Below the pieces are notes generated by a model, which worked only from the letters and a program-made list of their open reading frames with translations, was not told where the DNA came from and did no database searches. The position numbers and the translations under genes were made by a program. From positions 3,469-67,468 of the forward strand of contig CAYMFM010000016.1 in NCBI GenBank assembly GCA_964389685.1: 64,000 nt of DNA, written 5' to 3'. Positions 26,701-37,300 of the stretch are shown piece after piece; position 1 is the stretch's first letter; every line of letters begins with the position of its first letter. This DNA comes from G020353115 sp964389685 (lineage in GTDB: Bacteria; Bacteroidota; Bacteroidia; Bacteroidales; VadinHA17).

Positions 26701-27352
26701 TCGGTTCTTTACCGTGTTCCTTCAGGTATTCATTTGCTTTGCTGAAATGCCTGCATCCGAAGAATCCTCTTGTTGCAGATAAGGGTGAGGGATGCGGTGC
26801 TTCCAGTACAAGGTTTGAACGGCGGTCGATCACCTCTCCCTTCTTTTGCGCATAGGATCCCCAGAGGAGGTAGACAATCTCTTTTTTCTCTTCGGCCAGT
26901 TTCCGGATAGCAGCGTCCGTAAATTCCTCCCACCCCTTATCCTGATGGGAACCGGCCTGGAAGGCTCGAACGGTCAGTGTGGCATTCAGAAGAAGGACAC
27001 CCTGGTCAGCCCAACGTTCGAGGTTCCCGGTTTTCGGGAGCGATGTTCCCAGGTCGTCGTAGATCTCCTTGAAAATATTGACCAGGCTGGGGGGGAAGGC
27101 AACCCCATCCAGCACCGAGAAGCACAATCCGTGAGCCTGGCCCGGACCGTGATAGGGATCCTGCCCGATGATCACCACCTTAACACGATCAAAGGGACAG
27201 CGGTCAAATGCGTTGAAGATGTTCTTCCCTGCCGGGTATACAGTGTGGGTACTGTACTCCTTCCTGACAAACTGTACCAGCCCGGTGAAGTACTCTTTTT
27301 CAAATTCTTCAGCCAACCGCTGCTTCCAGCTCTCTTCAATCTTTACATCCAT
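26690..27352 (-). CDS. ung: Uracil-DNA glycosylase, family 1
   Basis: Removes uracil from DNA as the first step of base excision repair. Family 1 signatures are complete: GQDPYHGPGQAHGLCFSV with the catalytic Asp (about 65-82), the Asn-bearing LLLNATLTV, and HPSPLSATRGFFGCRHFSKAN with the catalytic His and Leu insertion loop. 220 residues is normal. Confidence 0.97.
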   Translation of the reverse strand: MDVKIEESWKQRLAEEFEKEYFTGLVQFVRKEYSTHTVYPAGKNIFNAFDRCPFDRVKVVIIGQDPYHGPGQAHGLCFSVLDGVAFPPSLVNIFKEIYDDLGTSLPKTGNLERWADQGVLLLNATLTVRAFQAGSHQDKGWEEFTDAAIRKLAEEKKEIVYLLWGSYAQKKGEVIDRRSNLVLEAPHPSPLSATRGFFGCRHFSKANEYLKEHGKEPISW

Positions 27353-27665
27353 GAATGGTACGCCCGTATTAGTAAGGGTTTAAAAAGCCTTCCAAATTTA
27401 TCTAAATTTCCGGGAGTAGCAAAGGAGGGAAGGAGAGTGATGAGTTATGAGTTGAGGAGATAAAACGTGGTGAGTGAGGGAAGGATTAAGGATAAAGGAT
27501 GAAGGATGAAGGAAGGTACTGGGTGTATTGACGTTCATTTCGTTCAGTCAGGATCTTCGACCATGACAATATACAGAGAATGATAAAAAACTCTGTACTC
27601 TGTACTCTTGCCGCAGGTGGCATAGCCATGCCCATGGCAGATGCCTTTGGCAGAACTCTGAACCT
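27353..27665. other. Non-coding spacer with low-complexity repeats
   Basis: Purine-rich GATGAAGG/TGAG tract (27430-27520), a GCC-AT-GGC palindrome patch (about 27608-27655), and the complementary CCTTCATCCTTC tract overlapping the stop region of the next gene (27663-27682), giving an imperfect inverted repeat around 150 bases. No gene. Confidence 0.6.
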
Positions 27666-29402
27666 TCATCCTTCATCCTTCAGATAATTCACCAATCCCT
27701 TTTTCTCGATGATTTGCAACAGTTTCTCCGGTAATTCAGGGATGGGATACTCTGTATCGCCAACGCTCACCATGGATTTTTGAAAATCCACCTTCACCGC
27801 ATCTCCGGGTTTGTACTTTGCCACTATCTCCGGGTTTACGATCAATGGCAAGCCCTGGTTAATTGCCGACCGGAAAAAGATCCGGTTTATGGATTTCACG
27901 ATTATCGCCCGGATTCCAATGGAAGCCAGGCCAACCGAAGGATGTTCCCTTGAACTTCCACAACCAAAATTTTCTCCACCAATGATGATATCACCCCGTT
28001 CAGCTTTACCGGCAAAATTCGGATCCAGTCCTGCAAAAAGGTGGGGACGAATGGCATCGGGGTCAGAACTTAGGATATCGTAGGTCAGGTTTCCGGCAAA
28101 CATCTGGTCGGTATTGAAATGATCAACATCAGCATAATTCCAGACAGCGTTGATCCTGCGGTTTTCATCAGCAGAGATTTCGAAGGTTGTAACCTGACTT
28201 TTTGCATGGGGGTATTTATCTGATGTGGTGATCCCGCGGGGATCGGTGATCTTACCATGTAATGCAGAGACAGCAACGGTTGCCGGTGAAGCCAGGTAGA
28301 TGGATGCATTTCTGTTTCCCATTCTTCCCAAAAAGTTACGGTTTGCCGTTGAGATAACGGTATATCCATCTGCAGGGATTCCCTGACCTGTCCCGAGGCA
28401 GGGTCCACAGGACGGGCTCAGGATATTTGCACCGGATCTGATCAGTGATGCCAGGCTTCCATCCGCCATAGCCTGGAGGTAAACCTCCTGTGAAGCCGGA
28501 ACGATGATCAGCTGGAATCCATCAGGGATCGTTTTTCCATCCAGGATCTCCGCAGCAATCCGGATATCATCCAGTCTGCCATTGGTACAGGTCCCGATCA
28601 TTCCCTGATGCAGCTCTGTACCCTGGACTTCTGAAACGGCTTTGACATTATCGACATGGTGAGGGGCAGCGACCAGCGGGAAGATCTCATCCAGATTGAT
28701 CTCAATCTCCTCTGCATAAGCAGCATCCTCATCCGCCCATACTCCTTCCACTGATTTTTTACCATAAAACTCCGCCAGGATTTCATCAGCAGGGAAGACG
28801 GCATTTTTTGCTCCCATTTCGGAAGCCAGGTTAGCCAGTGTCATCCTCCCGGAAACGGAGAGGGTTTTCACTCCCTCACCGTGGTATTCAATGGACATGT
28901 AATTCGCTCCTGCTGAACCGATCATACCAATGATCCACAACGATATATCTTTTGCATAAACCCCTTCTTTCAATTTTCCAGAAAGGGTGATTTTTATCGA
29001 TTCCGGGACCCGGAACCAGGTTTCTCCTTTTTTCCAGAGACCGGCTGCTTCCGTCCGGTCAATTCCGGCAGCCATAGCGTTGAATGCACCGGCTGTACAG
29101 GTATGGCTGTCACTTCCAACAATAACCATTCCCGGCCGTGCATGGTATGCCATGATCTGGTGGCATATGCCTTTCCCGGTATCATAGAAATTTTTGACCT
29201 TCTGCTGCTTCACGATATCCCGGATTGCCTGATACTGGGTTGCCAGTTTTGCACTGGTCGGAGGGGCATTGTGGTCCAGTACGATCAACATCCGGTCGGG
29301 GTCATGAAAAGTAATACCCCCCATTTTCTCAAACGTTTTATAAATACTGGCTGTATTGTCGTGTGTAAGGACAATATCCGGTTTTCGGAACACGATGGAT
29401 CC
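27666..29402 (-). CDS. Fused LeuC-LeuD aconitase-family hydro-lyase, paralogue 1 (5' end in gap)
   Basis: An iron-sulfur dehydratase/isomerase of the isopropylmalate/homoaconitate type with large and small subunits in one chain. The frame is open into the 100-N gap (GSIVFRKPDIVLTHDN precedes the first possible start), so roughly 20 N-terminal residues are hidden. Seen: GSDSHTCTAGAFNAMAAGI, cluster ligands in GTCTNGR and SPSCGPCLGTGQG, GNRNFLGR-like text, then a LeuD swivel domain with FNTDQMFAGNLTYDI and GENFGCGSSREHP. Substrate cannot be named: loop NLTYDI matches neither standard LeuD nor known homoaconitase loops that I recall. Confidence 0.85.
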   Translation of the reverse strand, partial: GSIVFRKPDIVLTHDNTASIYKTFEKMGGITFHDPDRMLIVLDHNAPPTSAKLATQYQAIRDIVKQQKVKNFYDTGKGICHQIMAYHARPGMVIVGSDSHTCTAGAFNAMAAGIDRTEAAGLWKKGETWFRVPESIKITLSGKLKEGVYAKDISLWIIGMIGSAGANYMSIEYHGEGVKTLSVSGRMTLANLASEMGAKNAVFPADEILAEFYGKKSVEGVWADEDAAYAEEIEINLDEIFPLVAAPHHVDNVKAVSEVQGTELHQGMIGTCTNGRLDDIRIAAEILDGKTIPDGFQLIIVPASQEVYLQAMADGSLASLIRSGANILSPSCGPCLGTGQGIPADGYTVISTANRNFLGRMGNRNASIYLASPATVAVSALHGKITDPRGITTSDKYPHAKSQVTTFEISADENRRINAVWNYADVDHFNTDQMFAGNLTYDILSSDPDAIRPHLFAGLDPNFAGKAERGDIIIGGENFGCGSSREHPSVGLASIGIRAIIVKSINRIFFRSAINQGLPLIVNPEIVAKYKPGDAVKVDFQKSMVSVGDTEYPIPELPEKLLQIIEKKGLVNYLKDEG

Positions 29403-29502
29403 NNNNNNNNNNNNNNNNNNNNNNNNNNNNNNNNNNNNNNNNNNNNNNNNNNNNNNNNNNNNNNNNNNNNNNNNNNNNNNNNNNNNNNNNNNNNNNNNNN
29501 NN
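29403..29502. other. Assembly gap (100 N) between the two aconitase paralogues
   Basis: The right flank reads CCTACGG, then GACCCTGTCAGGTTT and CCTACAGGGG on the plus strand, a hairpin-forming sequence of the kind that recurs in Bacteroidota intergenic DNA. A dispersed palindrome is a likely reason why the assembly broke here. The missing 5' end of the downstream gene lies in the gap. Confidence 0.95.
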
Positions 29503-29566
29503 CCTACGGAGAAGACCCTGTCAGGTTTGTTATTCCTACAGGGGCTTTTGATACCGCCTTTAGCTT

Positions 29567-31372
29567 TTAAAACAATCCACCGTTCTGATAGATCTCCATC
29601 TGGACCTCGGAAAAGGGTTCTCCGGATACCGATTTCCCATTCTCAAGGTTAGTAATCCGTCCGTTTTTAAAATCCACTTCAACCCGGTTATCCTCTTCAA
29701 TTTCAAGTGTACTGATGTTTTCACACACCATAACGGGAAAGGCAGCATTGATGGCATTCCGTTCATAAATTGCCCCGAACGATTCTGCAATTATGGCCTG
29801 TACGCCCAGGGATTTAAAGCAATCGACAGCCTGTTGTCTGGAGCTGCCGCTGCCAAAATTTTTGCCTGTAAAAATGACATCTCCGGTTTTTACTCTCTTA
29901 GCAAAATCCTCGTATCCCTCGAGGTTATCGAAGGTATGCTGCCCCATTTCGTCAGGGTCGGTAATTGCCAGGTACCGGTTATGAAATATCATATCGGTAT
30001 CGATGTTATCCTTCCGGATGATCCATGCCCTGCCATCAATTTTTTCCGGTTTATGTTCCGGTGCTTTTTCAGCCCCTCTTTTTTTCTCTCTTGCACCGGT
30101 TGTTTCTTTCCGGATGAACAATGCCGGTTTTTCAGGGATATCATCGGGTGTGGTGATGTAACCGGCTACTGCCGATGCGGCAACCACGGCGGGAGAGGCA
30201 AGGTAGACATCTCCTTTTCCCTGTTTACCGGGGAAGTTTCTGTTCCCGGTACTAACGGTCACCTCCCCGGGGCCATTCTGCCCAACCTGTCCGGCAGCAC
30301 ACCCTGCACAACCAGCGTTTGATACCAGGGCTCCCGATTCTTTGAATATCTCCAGGATCCCCTCCTCCATGCACTGTTTCCAAACAGTATCCGTAGCCGG
30401 TACAATTTTCAGGACAACTCCGGGAGCCACTTTTTTGTTTTTAAGGATACCGGCAACGATCCGCATATCCCCGATCCTCCCATTGGTACAGCTTCCAATA
30501 AATGCCGAATCGATTTTCACTTTTTTTACCTGATCGACATTTACCGTATCATGCGGTTTGCCGGGCAGGGATACCCGGGAGACAAATGTTGTAACATCCA
30601 GGGTAAACCGGTCGGCATAGGTTGCATCATGATCGGCTTGTATCCTTTCAATCGGATGGCTCACGCGGGATTGACAAAAATCGATGATCTCCTCATTCGG
30701 AGTAAACAGGATAATTATTGCCCCCATTTCCGTTCCCATGGATGAGATGGTAATTCGTTCGTCCAGGAGTAATGAGTCGATATCATCGCCGTAGATCTCA
30801 ACGGAGTATCCAAGCAATTTATTCGCACCGAAAACCGATAAAAGGTTAAGCACAATATCCTTTGCCGACAATCCAGCCGGGAATTTTCCTTTCAGGTCAA
30901 TTCTTACCGACTGGGGCACCTTAAACCAGATCTTGCCCTTGCTCCAGGCAGCTGCAATATCTTTATCGCCCATTCCCTGTCCAAATGCTCCGATCGCCCC
31001 CAGGATATTTGCATGAGAATCGGTTGAAATAGCTGTTGCCCCGGGATAAACCAATCCTTCATCGATCAACAGGTGGGTTCCTATACCCGAATCAATATCA
31101 TACACTTTGATTCCATTTTCTCTGGCAAATAATCTGCAAATGTGCTGATTAACAGCATATTTCTGATCTGAACCGGTCGGGTTACAGTCGAAGGTAAAGA
31201 AGGTTTTATCCGGGTCGTCAATATCCAGGTCATTCTCTTTTATGTTCTTCACCACATTGGCTCCACCAAAATCACGTGCCACCCGGGCATCTATTTCCAC
31301 ATCGACAATATCGCCGGGCCGGACAGTTGGACGGTTAGCATGATTAGCAATGATTTTTTCAATGAGTGTCAT
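29567..31372 (-). CDS. Fused LeuC-LeuD aconitase-family hydro-lyase, paralogue 2, 601 residues
   Basis: Start at ATG 31372 (MTLIEKIIANHANRPTVRPGDIV); a longer frame would run back into the thiolase. Large-subunit part: STDSHANILGAIGAFGQGMGDKDIA, cluster ligands in GSCTNGRIGD and NAGCAGCAAGQ, GNRNFPGKQG. A charged linker of about 25 residues (KETTGAREKKRGAEKAPEH) joins it to the LeuD part: RKDNIDTDMIFHNRYLAITD and GKNFGSGSSRQQAV. All three Fe-S cysteines are present. It starts 11 bases after the thiolase stop, so the three genes form an operon. Substrate not identifiable; it is clearly divergent from paralogue 1. Confidence 0.88.
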   Translation of the reverse strand: MTLIEKIIANHANRPTVRPGDIVDVEIDARVARDFGGANVVKNIKENDLDIDDPDKTFFTFDCNPTGSDQKYAVNQHICRLFARENGIKVYDIDSGIGTHLLIDEGLVYPGATAISTDSHANILGAIGAFGQGMGDKDIAAAWSKGKIWFKVPQSVRIDLKGKFPAGLSAKDIVLNLLSVFGANKLLGYSVEIYGDDIDSLLLDERITISSMGTEMGAIIILFTPNEEIIDFCQSRVSHPIERIQADHDATYADRFTLDVTTFVSRVSLPGKPHDTVNVDQVKKVKIDSAFIGSCTNGRIGDMRIVAGILKNKKVAPGVVLKIVPATDTVWKQCMEEGILEIFKESGALVSNAGCAGCAAGQVGQNGPGEVTVSTGNRNFPGKQGKGDVYLASPAVVAASAVAGYITTPDDIPEKPALFIRKETTGAREKKRGAEKAPEHKPEKIDGRAWIIRKDNIDTDMIFHNRYLAITDPDEMGQHTFDNLEGYEDFAKRVKTGDVIFTGKNFGSGSSRQQAVDCFKSLGVQAIIAESFGAIYERNAINAAFPVMVCENISTLEIEEDNRVEVDFKNGRITNLENGKSVSGEPFSEVQMEIYQNGGLF

Positions 31373-31383
31373 TCCCATTTCTA

Positions 31384-32568
31384 TCAGAGTGCTTCGAGAA
31401 CCATGGCAGATGCACCGCCACCTCCATTGCACAGGGCAGCCACGCCATATTTTCCGCCATTTTGTTTCAGCACATGGATCAATGTAACCACGATCCGTGC
31501 ACCTGTTGCTCCGATGGGGTGTCCGAGTGACACTCCTCCCCCATTCACGTTCACGATTGCCGGATCCAGTTTCAGGTCTTTCAGTGCAACCAGGGAAACA
31601 ACGGCGAATGCTTCATTGATTTCATAATAATCGATATCAGCGGCTGCAAGCCCTGCACGCTCAATGGCGATGGGTATCGCTTTGGCAGGTGCTGTGGTAA
31701 ACCATTCGGGAGCCAGGGCGGCATCGCCATGAGCCATGATCCTTGCCAGCGGTTTAATCCCGTTTTTTTCAGCCACGGTTTTCTCCATTAAGACAACAGC
31801 AGCTGCTCCATCGTTTATGGTGGATGCATTGGCAGCTGTCACTGTTCCCTCTTTCTCAAACACCGGTCTGAGTGCGGGTATCCTGTCAAAACTGGTTTTT
31901 GTATACTCTTCATCTTTATCCATGATCAATGGATCTCCTTTTCTCTGGGGAATTTCGATGGGAAGTATTTCCTCGCTAAATTTTCCAGCGTCTGTTGCCT
32001 GCGCGGAACGGGTATAGGATTGGATTGTAAACTCATCCTGTTCTTCCCGGCTGATTTTATATTCACGTGCACAAAGCTCCGCTGCATTTCCCATATGATA
32101 GTCGTTGTACACATCCCAAAGTCCATCCTTGATCATTCCATCCACAACCTGGGAGTGTCCGAGTTTCATACCGTTTCGCATTGCCGGCAGATAGTGGGGA
32201 GCATTTGACATGCTTTCCATTCCACCGGCAACGATTACGTTATTATGACCGTTCAGAATGGTTTGAGCCCCAATGATAATGGATTTCATGCCCGATGCAC
32301 ATACCTTGTTAATGGTGGTACAGGGGACTGTTTCGGGAATACCGGCAAAGAGGGATGCCTGGCGTGCCGGTGCCTGGCCGAGATTTGCTGATAAGACGTT
32401 TCCCATATAGACCTCATCCACAAGTTCTCCGGAAACACCTGCCCGTTTAAGGGCTTCCCTGATTACAAAACCACCCAACCGGGTTGCGCTGAAGCCGGCA
32501 AGTGAACCTCCCAGACTTCCAATCGGAGTACGTACAGCTGAAACAATATACACTTCTTTTTTATCCAT
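31384..32568 (-). CDS. Acetyl-CoA C-acetyltransferase (thiolase), 394 residues
   Basis: Condenses two acetyl-CoA to acetoacetyl-CoA or cleaves the reverse. Full-length thiolase II: active Cys in INKVCASGMKS (about 89), GGMESMSNAPHYLP, NEAFA (about 318), GGGVSLGHPIGATGA with the catalytic His (about 350), and final CNGGGGASAMV with the second Cys. First gene of the operon with two aconitase-family enzymes, an unusual partner set. Confidence 0.95.
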   Translation of the reverse strand: MDKKEVYIVSAVRTPIGSLGGSLAGFSATRLGGFVIREALKRAGVSGELVDEVYMGNVLSANLGQAPARQASLFAGIPETVPCTTINKVCASGMKSIIIGAQTILNGHNNVIVAGGMESMSNAPHYLPAMRNGMKLGHSQVVDGMIKDGLWDVYNDYHMGNAAELCAREYKISREEQDEFTIQSYTRSAQATDAGKFSEEILPIEIPQRKGDPLIMDKDEEYTKTSFDRIPALRPVFEKEGTVTAANASTINDGAAAVVLMEKTVAEKNGIKPLARIMAHGDAALAPEWFTTAPAKAIPIAIERAGLAAADIDYYEINEAFAVVSLVALKDLKLDPAIVNVNGGGVSLGHPIGATGARIVVTLIHVLKQNGGKYGVAALCNGGGGASAMVLEAL

Positions 32569-32628
32569 AATGATCAGTATTGGTTTAGCAATAAATATAT
32601 AAAATATAAATCAAAAACCTTCCCTATT

Positions 32629-33390
32629 TCAACAGTGAAATGACAGGGTATCATATGCCATTGTAACACCTTCTGGGAGTTCCTTCACCAATTCAGCATG
32701 CAATCCAAACTGGTGGCTGATGTGGGTAATGAATGCTTTTTCGGGAGAGATCAGACGGATCAGTTTTTCGGCCTCTTCCAGGTTGAAATGTGTCAGGTGT
32801 TTCTCTTTTCTAAGTGCATTTACTACCAGATAGCGTGATCCTTTTACCTTCGCGATCTCTTGATCGGAGATATAACTTGCATCGGTAATGTAGGTAAAGT
32901 CTTTGATTCTGAAACCAAAGATCGGAAGCCGGTAATGATACACCCGAATTGGAATGATTTCAACTCCATTCACCAGGAATGGTTTGTTTTCAATTGAGTG
33001 CAGATTGATGCGGGGAATTCCCGGGTATTTATAATCTGCAAAAACATAGGCAAATTCCCGTTTTATGGCTAACTGAACCCGTTCTTCGGCATAAATATCC
33101 ATTGGTTTCCGGTTGATGAAATTGAATGCCCGGATGTCATCCATCCCGGCAACATGATCTTTGTGTTCATGGGTGAGCAGGATGGCATCCAGCTGTTGCA
33201 CCCCGGCACGCAGCATCTGTTGCCTGAAATCGGGGCCGGAATCGATAGCCATGGTCAGATCATCCACCTCCACAAGGATCGAACAACGCAACCTCGTATC
33301 GCGCGGATCCTTTGATTGACAAACCTTACAGCGACAAGCTATAACCGGTATTCCCTGGGAAGTTCCTGTGCCTAAAAAAGTGACTTTCAA
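32629..33390 (-). CDS. PhnP-like MBL-fold metallohydrolase, 253 residues
   Basis: Zinc hydrolase related to phosphoribosyl cyclic phosphodiesterase PhnP. N terminus FLGTGTSQGIPVIACRCKVC with the Cys cluster; metal motif LTHEHKDHVAGMDDIRAF; DSGPDFR; later THISHQF. The start appears to be TTG (33388-33390), because no ATG fits before a stop and the family begins right at KVTFLGTG. Divergent from the RsmI-like gene. Other cyclic phosphodiester substrates are possible; there is no phosphonate operon. Confidence 0.88.
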   Translation of the reverse strand: MKVTFLGTGTSQGIPVIACRCKVCQSKDPRDTRLRCSILVEVDDLTMAIDSGPDFRQQMLRAGVQQLDAILLTHEHKDHVAGMDDIRAFNFINRKPMDIYAEERVQLAIKREFAYVFADYKYPGIPRINLHSIENKPFLVNGVEIIPIRVYHYRLPIFGFRIKDFTYITDASYISDQEIAKVKGSRYLVVNALRKEKHLTHFNLEEAEKLIRLISPEKAFITHISHQFGLHAELVKELPEGVTMAYDTLSFHC

Positions 33391-33491
33391 GAGTAACGGT
33401 ATCTATGATATGATCTTATTTCCTGAATTAAGAAAAGCACGTATTCGTCTCATGAAGATAGGAAAGATTTTTGAGAATAGCGGTCAATGGA

Positions 33492-33521
33492 TTGCGGTAA
33501 TGATAAATTCCTCTATTTTTG
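33492..33521 (+). promoter_or_regulatory. Promoter candidate for the RsmI-like gene
   Basis: TTG at 33492-33494, 19 bases, TATTTTTG at 33514-33521: near-perfect Bacteroidetes promoter. It overlaps the TTG at 33519 and so rules that codon out as the gene start, favouring ATG 33537 with a leader of only about 10 bases. Confidence 0.65.
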
Positions 33522-33536
33522 CAGAAAGAGAAAATC

Positions 33537-34241
33537 ATGTGTGGCAGCTTATTTTTAATTCCCGCACCACTGGGTGATTCACCGGTTGAGGCGGTCATTC
33601 CTTCTGAAGCCATTGAAAAAATTAAAACACTCTCCTGCTTTATTGTAGAAAACGAACGGTCTGCACGGCGGTATCTCATCAAACTGGGTACCCACATTCC
33701 CATTGACCGGATGGAATTTATGATCCTGGATAAGAACACTTCACCGGAAGAGAGCGAAACCTATCTGAAGCTTTTAGAAGAGAACAGGAATATTGGGGTC
33801 ATTACAGAAGCCGGGGTTCCCGGGGTAGCTGATCCGGGCGCCACTATTGTAAAGCTTGCCCACCGGAAAGGGGTCAGGGTGGTTCCCCTGGTCGGACCTT
33901 CATCCATACTGCTTGCCCTCATGGGATCGGGACTGAATGGACAGAACTTCGCTTTTAACGGATACCTGCCCATCCCTTTGAAAGAGCGAATCAGCAGGAT
34001 AAAACTGCTGGAGGCGAAATCGATGCAGTATTCCCAGAGCCAGATTTTTATGGAAGCCCCGTACAGGAACCAGAAATTACTCAACGATCTGATCAGCCAT
34101 TGCCGTCCGGAAACAGACCTTTGTCTTGCAACGGATCTTACACTCCCTTCTGAATTCATCAAAACACAAAAGATCAGGGAATGGAAAAAGCAGATTCCCA
34201 ACATCAATAAACGACCAACAATCTTTATATTGCAGGGTTGA
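33537..34241 (+). CDS. RsmI-type tetrapyrrole-methylase-fold SAM methyltransferase, 234 residues
   Basis: Related to RsmI, which 2'-O-methylates C1402 of 16S rRNA. Signatures: CGSLFLIPAPLGD at the N terminus, ENERSARRYL, TEAGVPGVADPGA (SAM loop) and LVGPSSILLALMGSGLNGQNFAFNGYLP. It is the shorter Bacteroidota form lacking a C-terminal extension, so the true target may differ from C1402. The promoter at 33492 supports this start. Confidence 0.88.
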   Translation: MCGSLFLIPAPLGDSPVEAVIPSEAIEKIKTLSCFIVENERSARRYLIKLGTHIPIDRMEFMILDKNTSPEESETYLKLLEENRNIGVITEAGVPGVADPGATIVKLAHRKGVRVVPLVGPSSILLALMGSGLNGQNFAFNGYLPIPLKERISRIKLLEAKSMQYSQSQIFMEAPYRNQKLLNDLISHCRPETDLCLATDLTLPSEFIKTQKIREWKKQIPNINKRPTIFILQG

Positions 34242-34318
34242 TCGGTTTGTTGCATCTTGATGAAAAAAACAAAAATATTTTTATCCTGAATATTGTTAGA
34301 AATTTAAATCAGAAACCT

Positions 34319-37300
34319 ATGAAAAATTACCCAAACAAAAGAAATGCCCGGCTTGGAACGAGCATTGTAACATTAACAATGTTGATGTTTGCAGTTTTTC
34401 CAGCCCTATCTCAAAAGCTGGATATGGAGAAGCTGAAAGACCTTGAACCCAGGAGTATCGGGCCAGCGGGGATGAGTGGCAGGGTTACTGCCATTGATGT
34501 TGTTCTCGACAATCCGGCTGTAATGTACATCGGTACTGCATCGGGGGGATTATGGAAATCAGAAAGCGGTGGTGTGGATTGGGAACCCATTTTTGATGAC
34601 GAACAGGTTGCCTCAATCGGTGCCCTGGCAATCGATCAGAATAATCCGGATGTGATATGGGTAGGTACAGGCGAAGGGAATCCCAGGAACAGCAATACCG
34701 GAGGTTATGGTATGTATAAGAGTATTGACGGAGGGAAGAGCTGGAAATTGATGGGCCTGGAGAAGACACGACACATCCACCGCGTTATCATCCACCCTCA
34801 GGATGGGAACACGGTGTATGTCGGAGCTACCGGATCTCCCTGGGGACCACATCCCGAGCGGGGAGTGTATAAAACCACAGATGGAGGAGAGACCTGGCAC
34901 CAGGTACTGTTTGTCAACGAATTAACCGGTGTTGGAGATATGGTTATGGATCCCTCAAACCCCAATAAGCTTTTTGTAAACATGTGGGAACACCAGCGCT
35001 GGCCATGGTTTTTTAAATCGGGTGGCTCCGGATCCGGACTGCATGTCACGTTTGACGGTGGAAAAACCTGGAAACGCCTGACCGAAGAAGATGGATTGCC
35101 GGAAGGCGAACTCGGGAGAATGGGACTGGCAATAGCACGGAGTAATCCGAAAATTGTTTATGCCCTGATCGAATCGAAGAAGAATGCATTGTACCGGTCC
35201 AATGATGGTGGATTCACCTGGGAAAAAGTTGGAGAGGAAAACATTGGTGACCGGCCATTCTATTATGCTGAAATATATGTTGATCCAAAAAATGAGAACA
35301 GGGTGTACAGTCTCTTCTCACGGGTCAATGTCAGTGAGGATGGGGGACGAACTTTCCGCAGTTTCATGTCAAGAAACATACACCCCGACCACCATGCCTG
35401 GTGGATACATCCCGAAGATCCGGGGTTTATGATCAACGGGAATGATGGAGGTATGGCTATAACCCATGACCGGGGAGAGACCTGGTACTTTGTGGCAAAC
35501 CTGCCCGTCGGACAATTCTACCACATTAATGTGGACATGGAACAACCCTACCATGTCTTCGGAGGGTTACAGGATAACGGTTCCTGGAGGGGGCCGGGAT
35601 ATACCTGGACCAGTGGTGGAATTATCAATACTTACTGGGATCAACTCTATGGCGGTGACGGATTCGATGTGGTTCCCGATCAAAGTGACCCGAGGTATTG
35701 CTATGCCATGTCGCAACAGGGAAATGTGGGAAGAATCGATATCCTGACCGGTAAAACGAAAAGCATCAAGCCGGTGCATCCCGAGGGAATTGACCTGCGA
35801 TTCAACTGGAATGCCGGTATTGCTCACGACCCGTTTGACAATAAAACCATCTATTTTGGAAGCCAGTTTCTACACAAAAGCACTGACCGGGGTGAAAACT
35901 GGACCATCATATCCCCTGATCTGACCACCAACGATCCCGAAAAGCAGAAATATGGGGAGAGTGGCGGATTAACCTATGATGTTACGGGTGCAGAGAATCA
36001 TACCTGTATCATGGCAATTGCCCCCAGTCCGGTTCAGGAAGGTGTTATATGGGTAGGTACGGATGACGGGAACCTTCAGCTAACACAGGATGGAGGGAAA
36101 ACCTGGACAAACCTGAATAAGGGGCTGAAGGATGTTCCAATGGGAAGCTGGATACCACAAATACACGCATCAAGATACAATGCCGGAGAAGCATTCGTCG
36201 TGGTAAACAATTACAGGAGAAACGATTTCTCAGCCTACCTGTATCATTCCACGGATTTTGGAAAGTCCTGGAAACGGCTGGTAGACAACTCGAAAATCTG
36301 GGGTTATGTTCTTTCTTTTGAACAGGATCCCATAGAACCAAAGCTGATGTTCCTGGGAACAGAATTCGGAATGTATGTCAGTGTCGATGCAGGACAGGTT
36401 TGGACCAAGTGGACCAATGGTTTCCCAACGGTTTCCACCATGGATATGACCATCCATCCGCGGGAGTATGACCTGGCAATAGGCACATTCGGCCGCTCTG
36501 TTTATATCCTGGATGATATTCGTCCCCTGAGGGAAATTGCCCAAAAAGGGATTAATCTGCTGGATAAGGAGATTCACGTGTTCACTCCCCCGGAGGCAAT
36601 ACTGGCTAATTACAGGAGTTCACCGGGTTACTATTCCGCAGGCGACGGTTACTATACCGGTGAAAATCGTCGAAGCGGGGCAATGATCACCTACTCCGTG
36701 AAAGAGGGGGAAGCAAGTGAAAATATTCCCGATCGCAGATCAGGTTTCAGCAGGTATGGCAGCTTTTATGGATTTGGTGGCGGAGACGAATCCTCGGAAC
36801 AGAGCAACCTGAAACGGGTAACGATCGAGATATCGGATGAAGAGGGAAATGTCATACGGACCCTTACCCAGGTGCCAAAAACCGGGGTGAACCGGGTATA
36901 CTGGAGTTTGGATAAAAAAGGATACCGTTCCCCGGGATCTTCAGCACCCCGCTCCGGATCACAGGAAAGAGGAGGGGGAGGCAATGTTCTGCCCGGTATG
37001 TATAAAATCAAAATGACCTTTAACGGAGTGTCTGATTCCACAATGCTCGCAGTAAAAGCTGATCCAAGAACAGAATTTTCAGTGGAAACGGCAAGGAAAA
37101 ATCAGGAAATTGCCGAAGAACTGATGAAAAAGATGGAAACACTTGCCATTGCAATAGACCGCATCAACGAGTGCAAAACCACCATGGCAACCATCAACAG
37201 GCAAATACCTCGAAAGCAGACCGATGCGATAAAAAACCTGAGGGAGGTTACCAAAGAGGTCCAGGCTTCGTTGAAGGAGATCACCGATGTGATTCTGCCC

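Noticed and set aside
31373..31432. Longer N terminus for aconitase paralogue 2
   Set aside because: Would overlap the thiolase gene end and adds residues with no resemblance to the family start.
33519..33536. TTG start giving six extra codons to the RsmI-like gene
   Set aside because: The codon overlaps the -7 box of the predicted promoter and the family begins at MCGSLFLIPAP.
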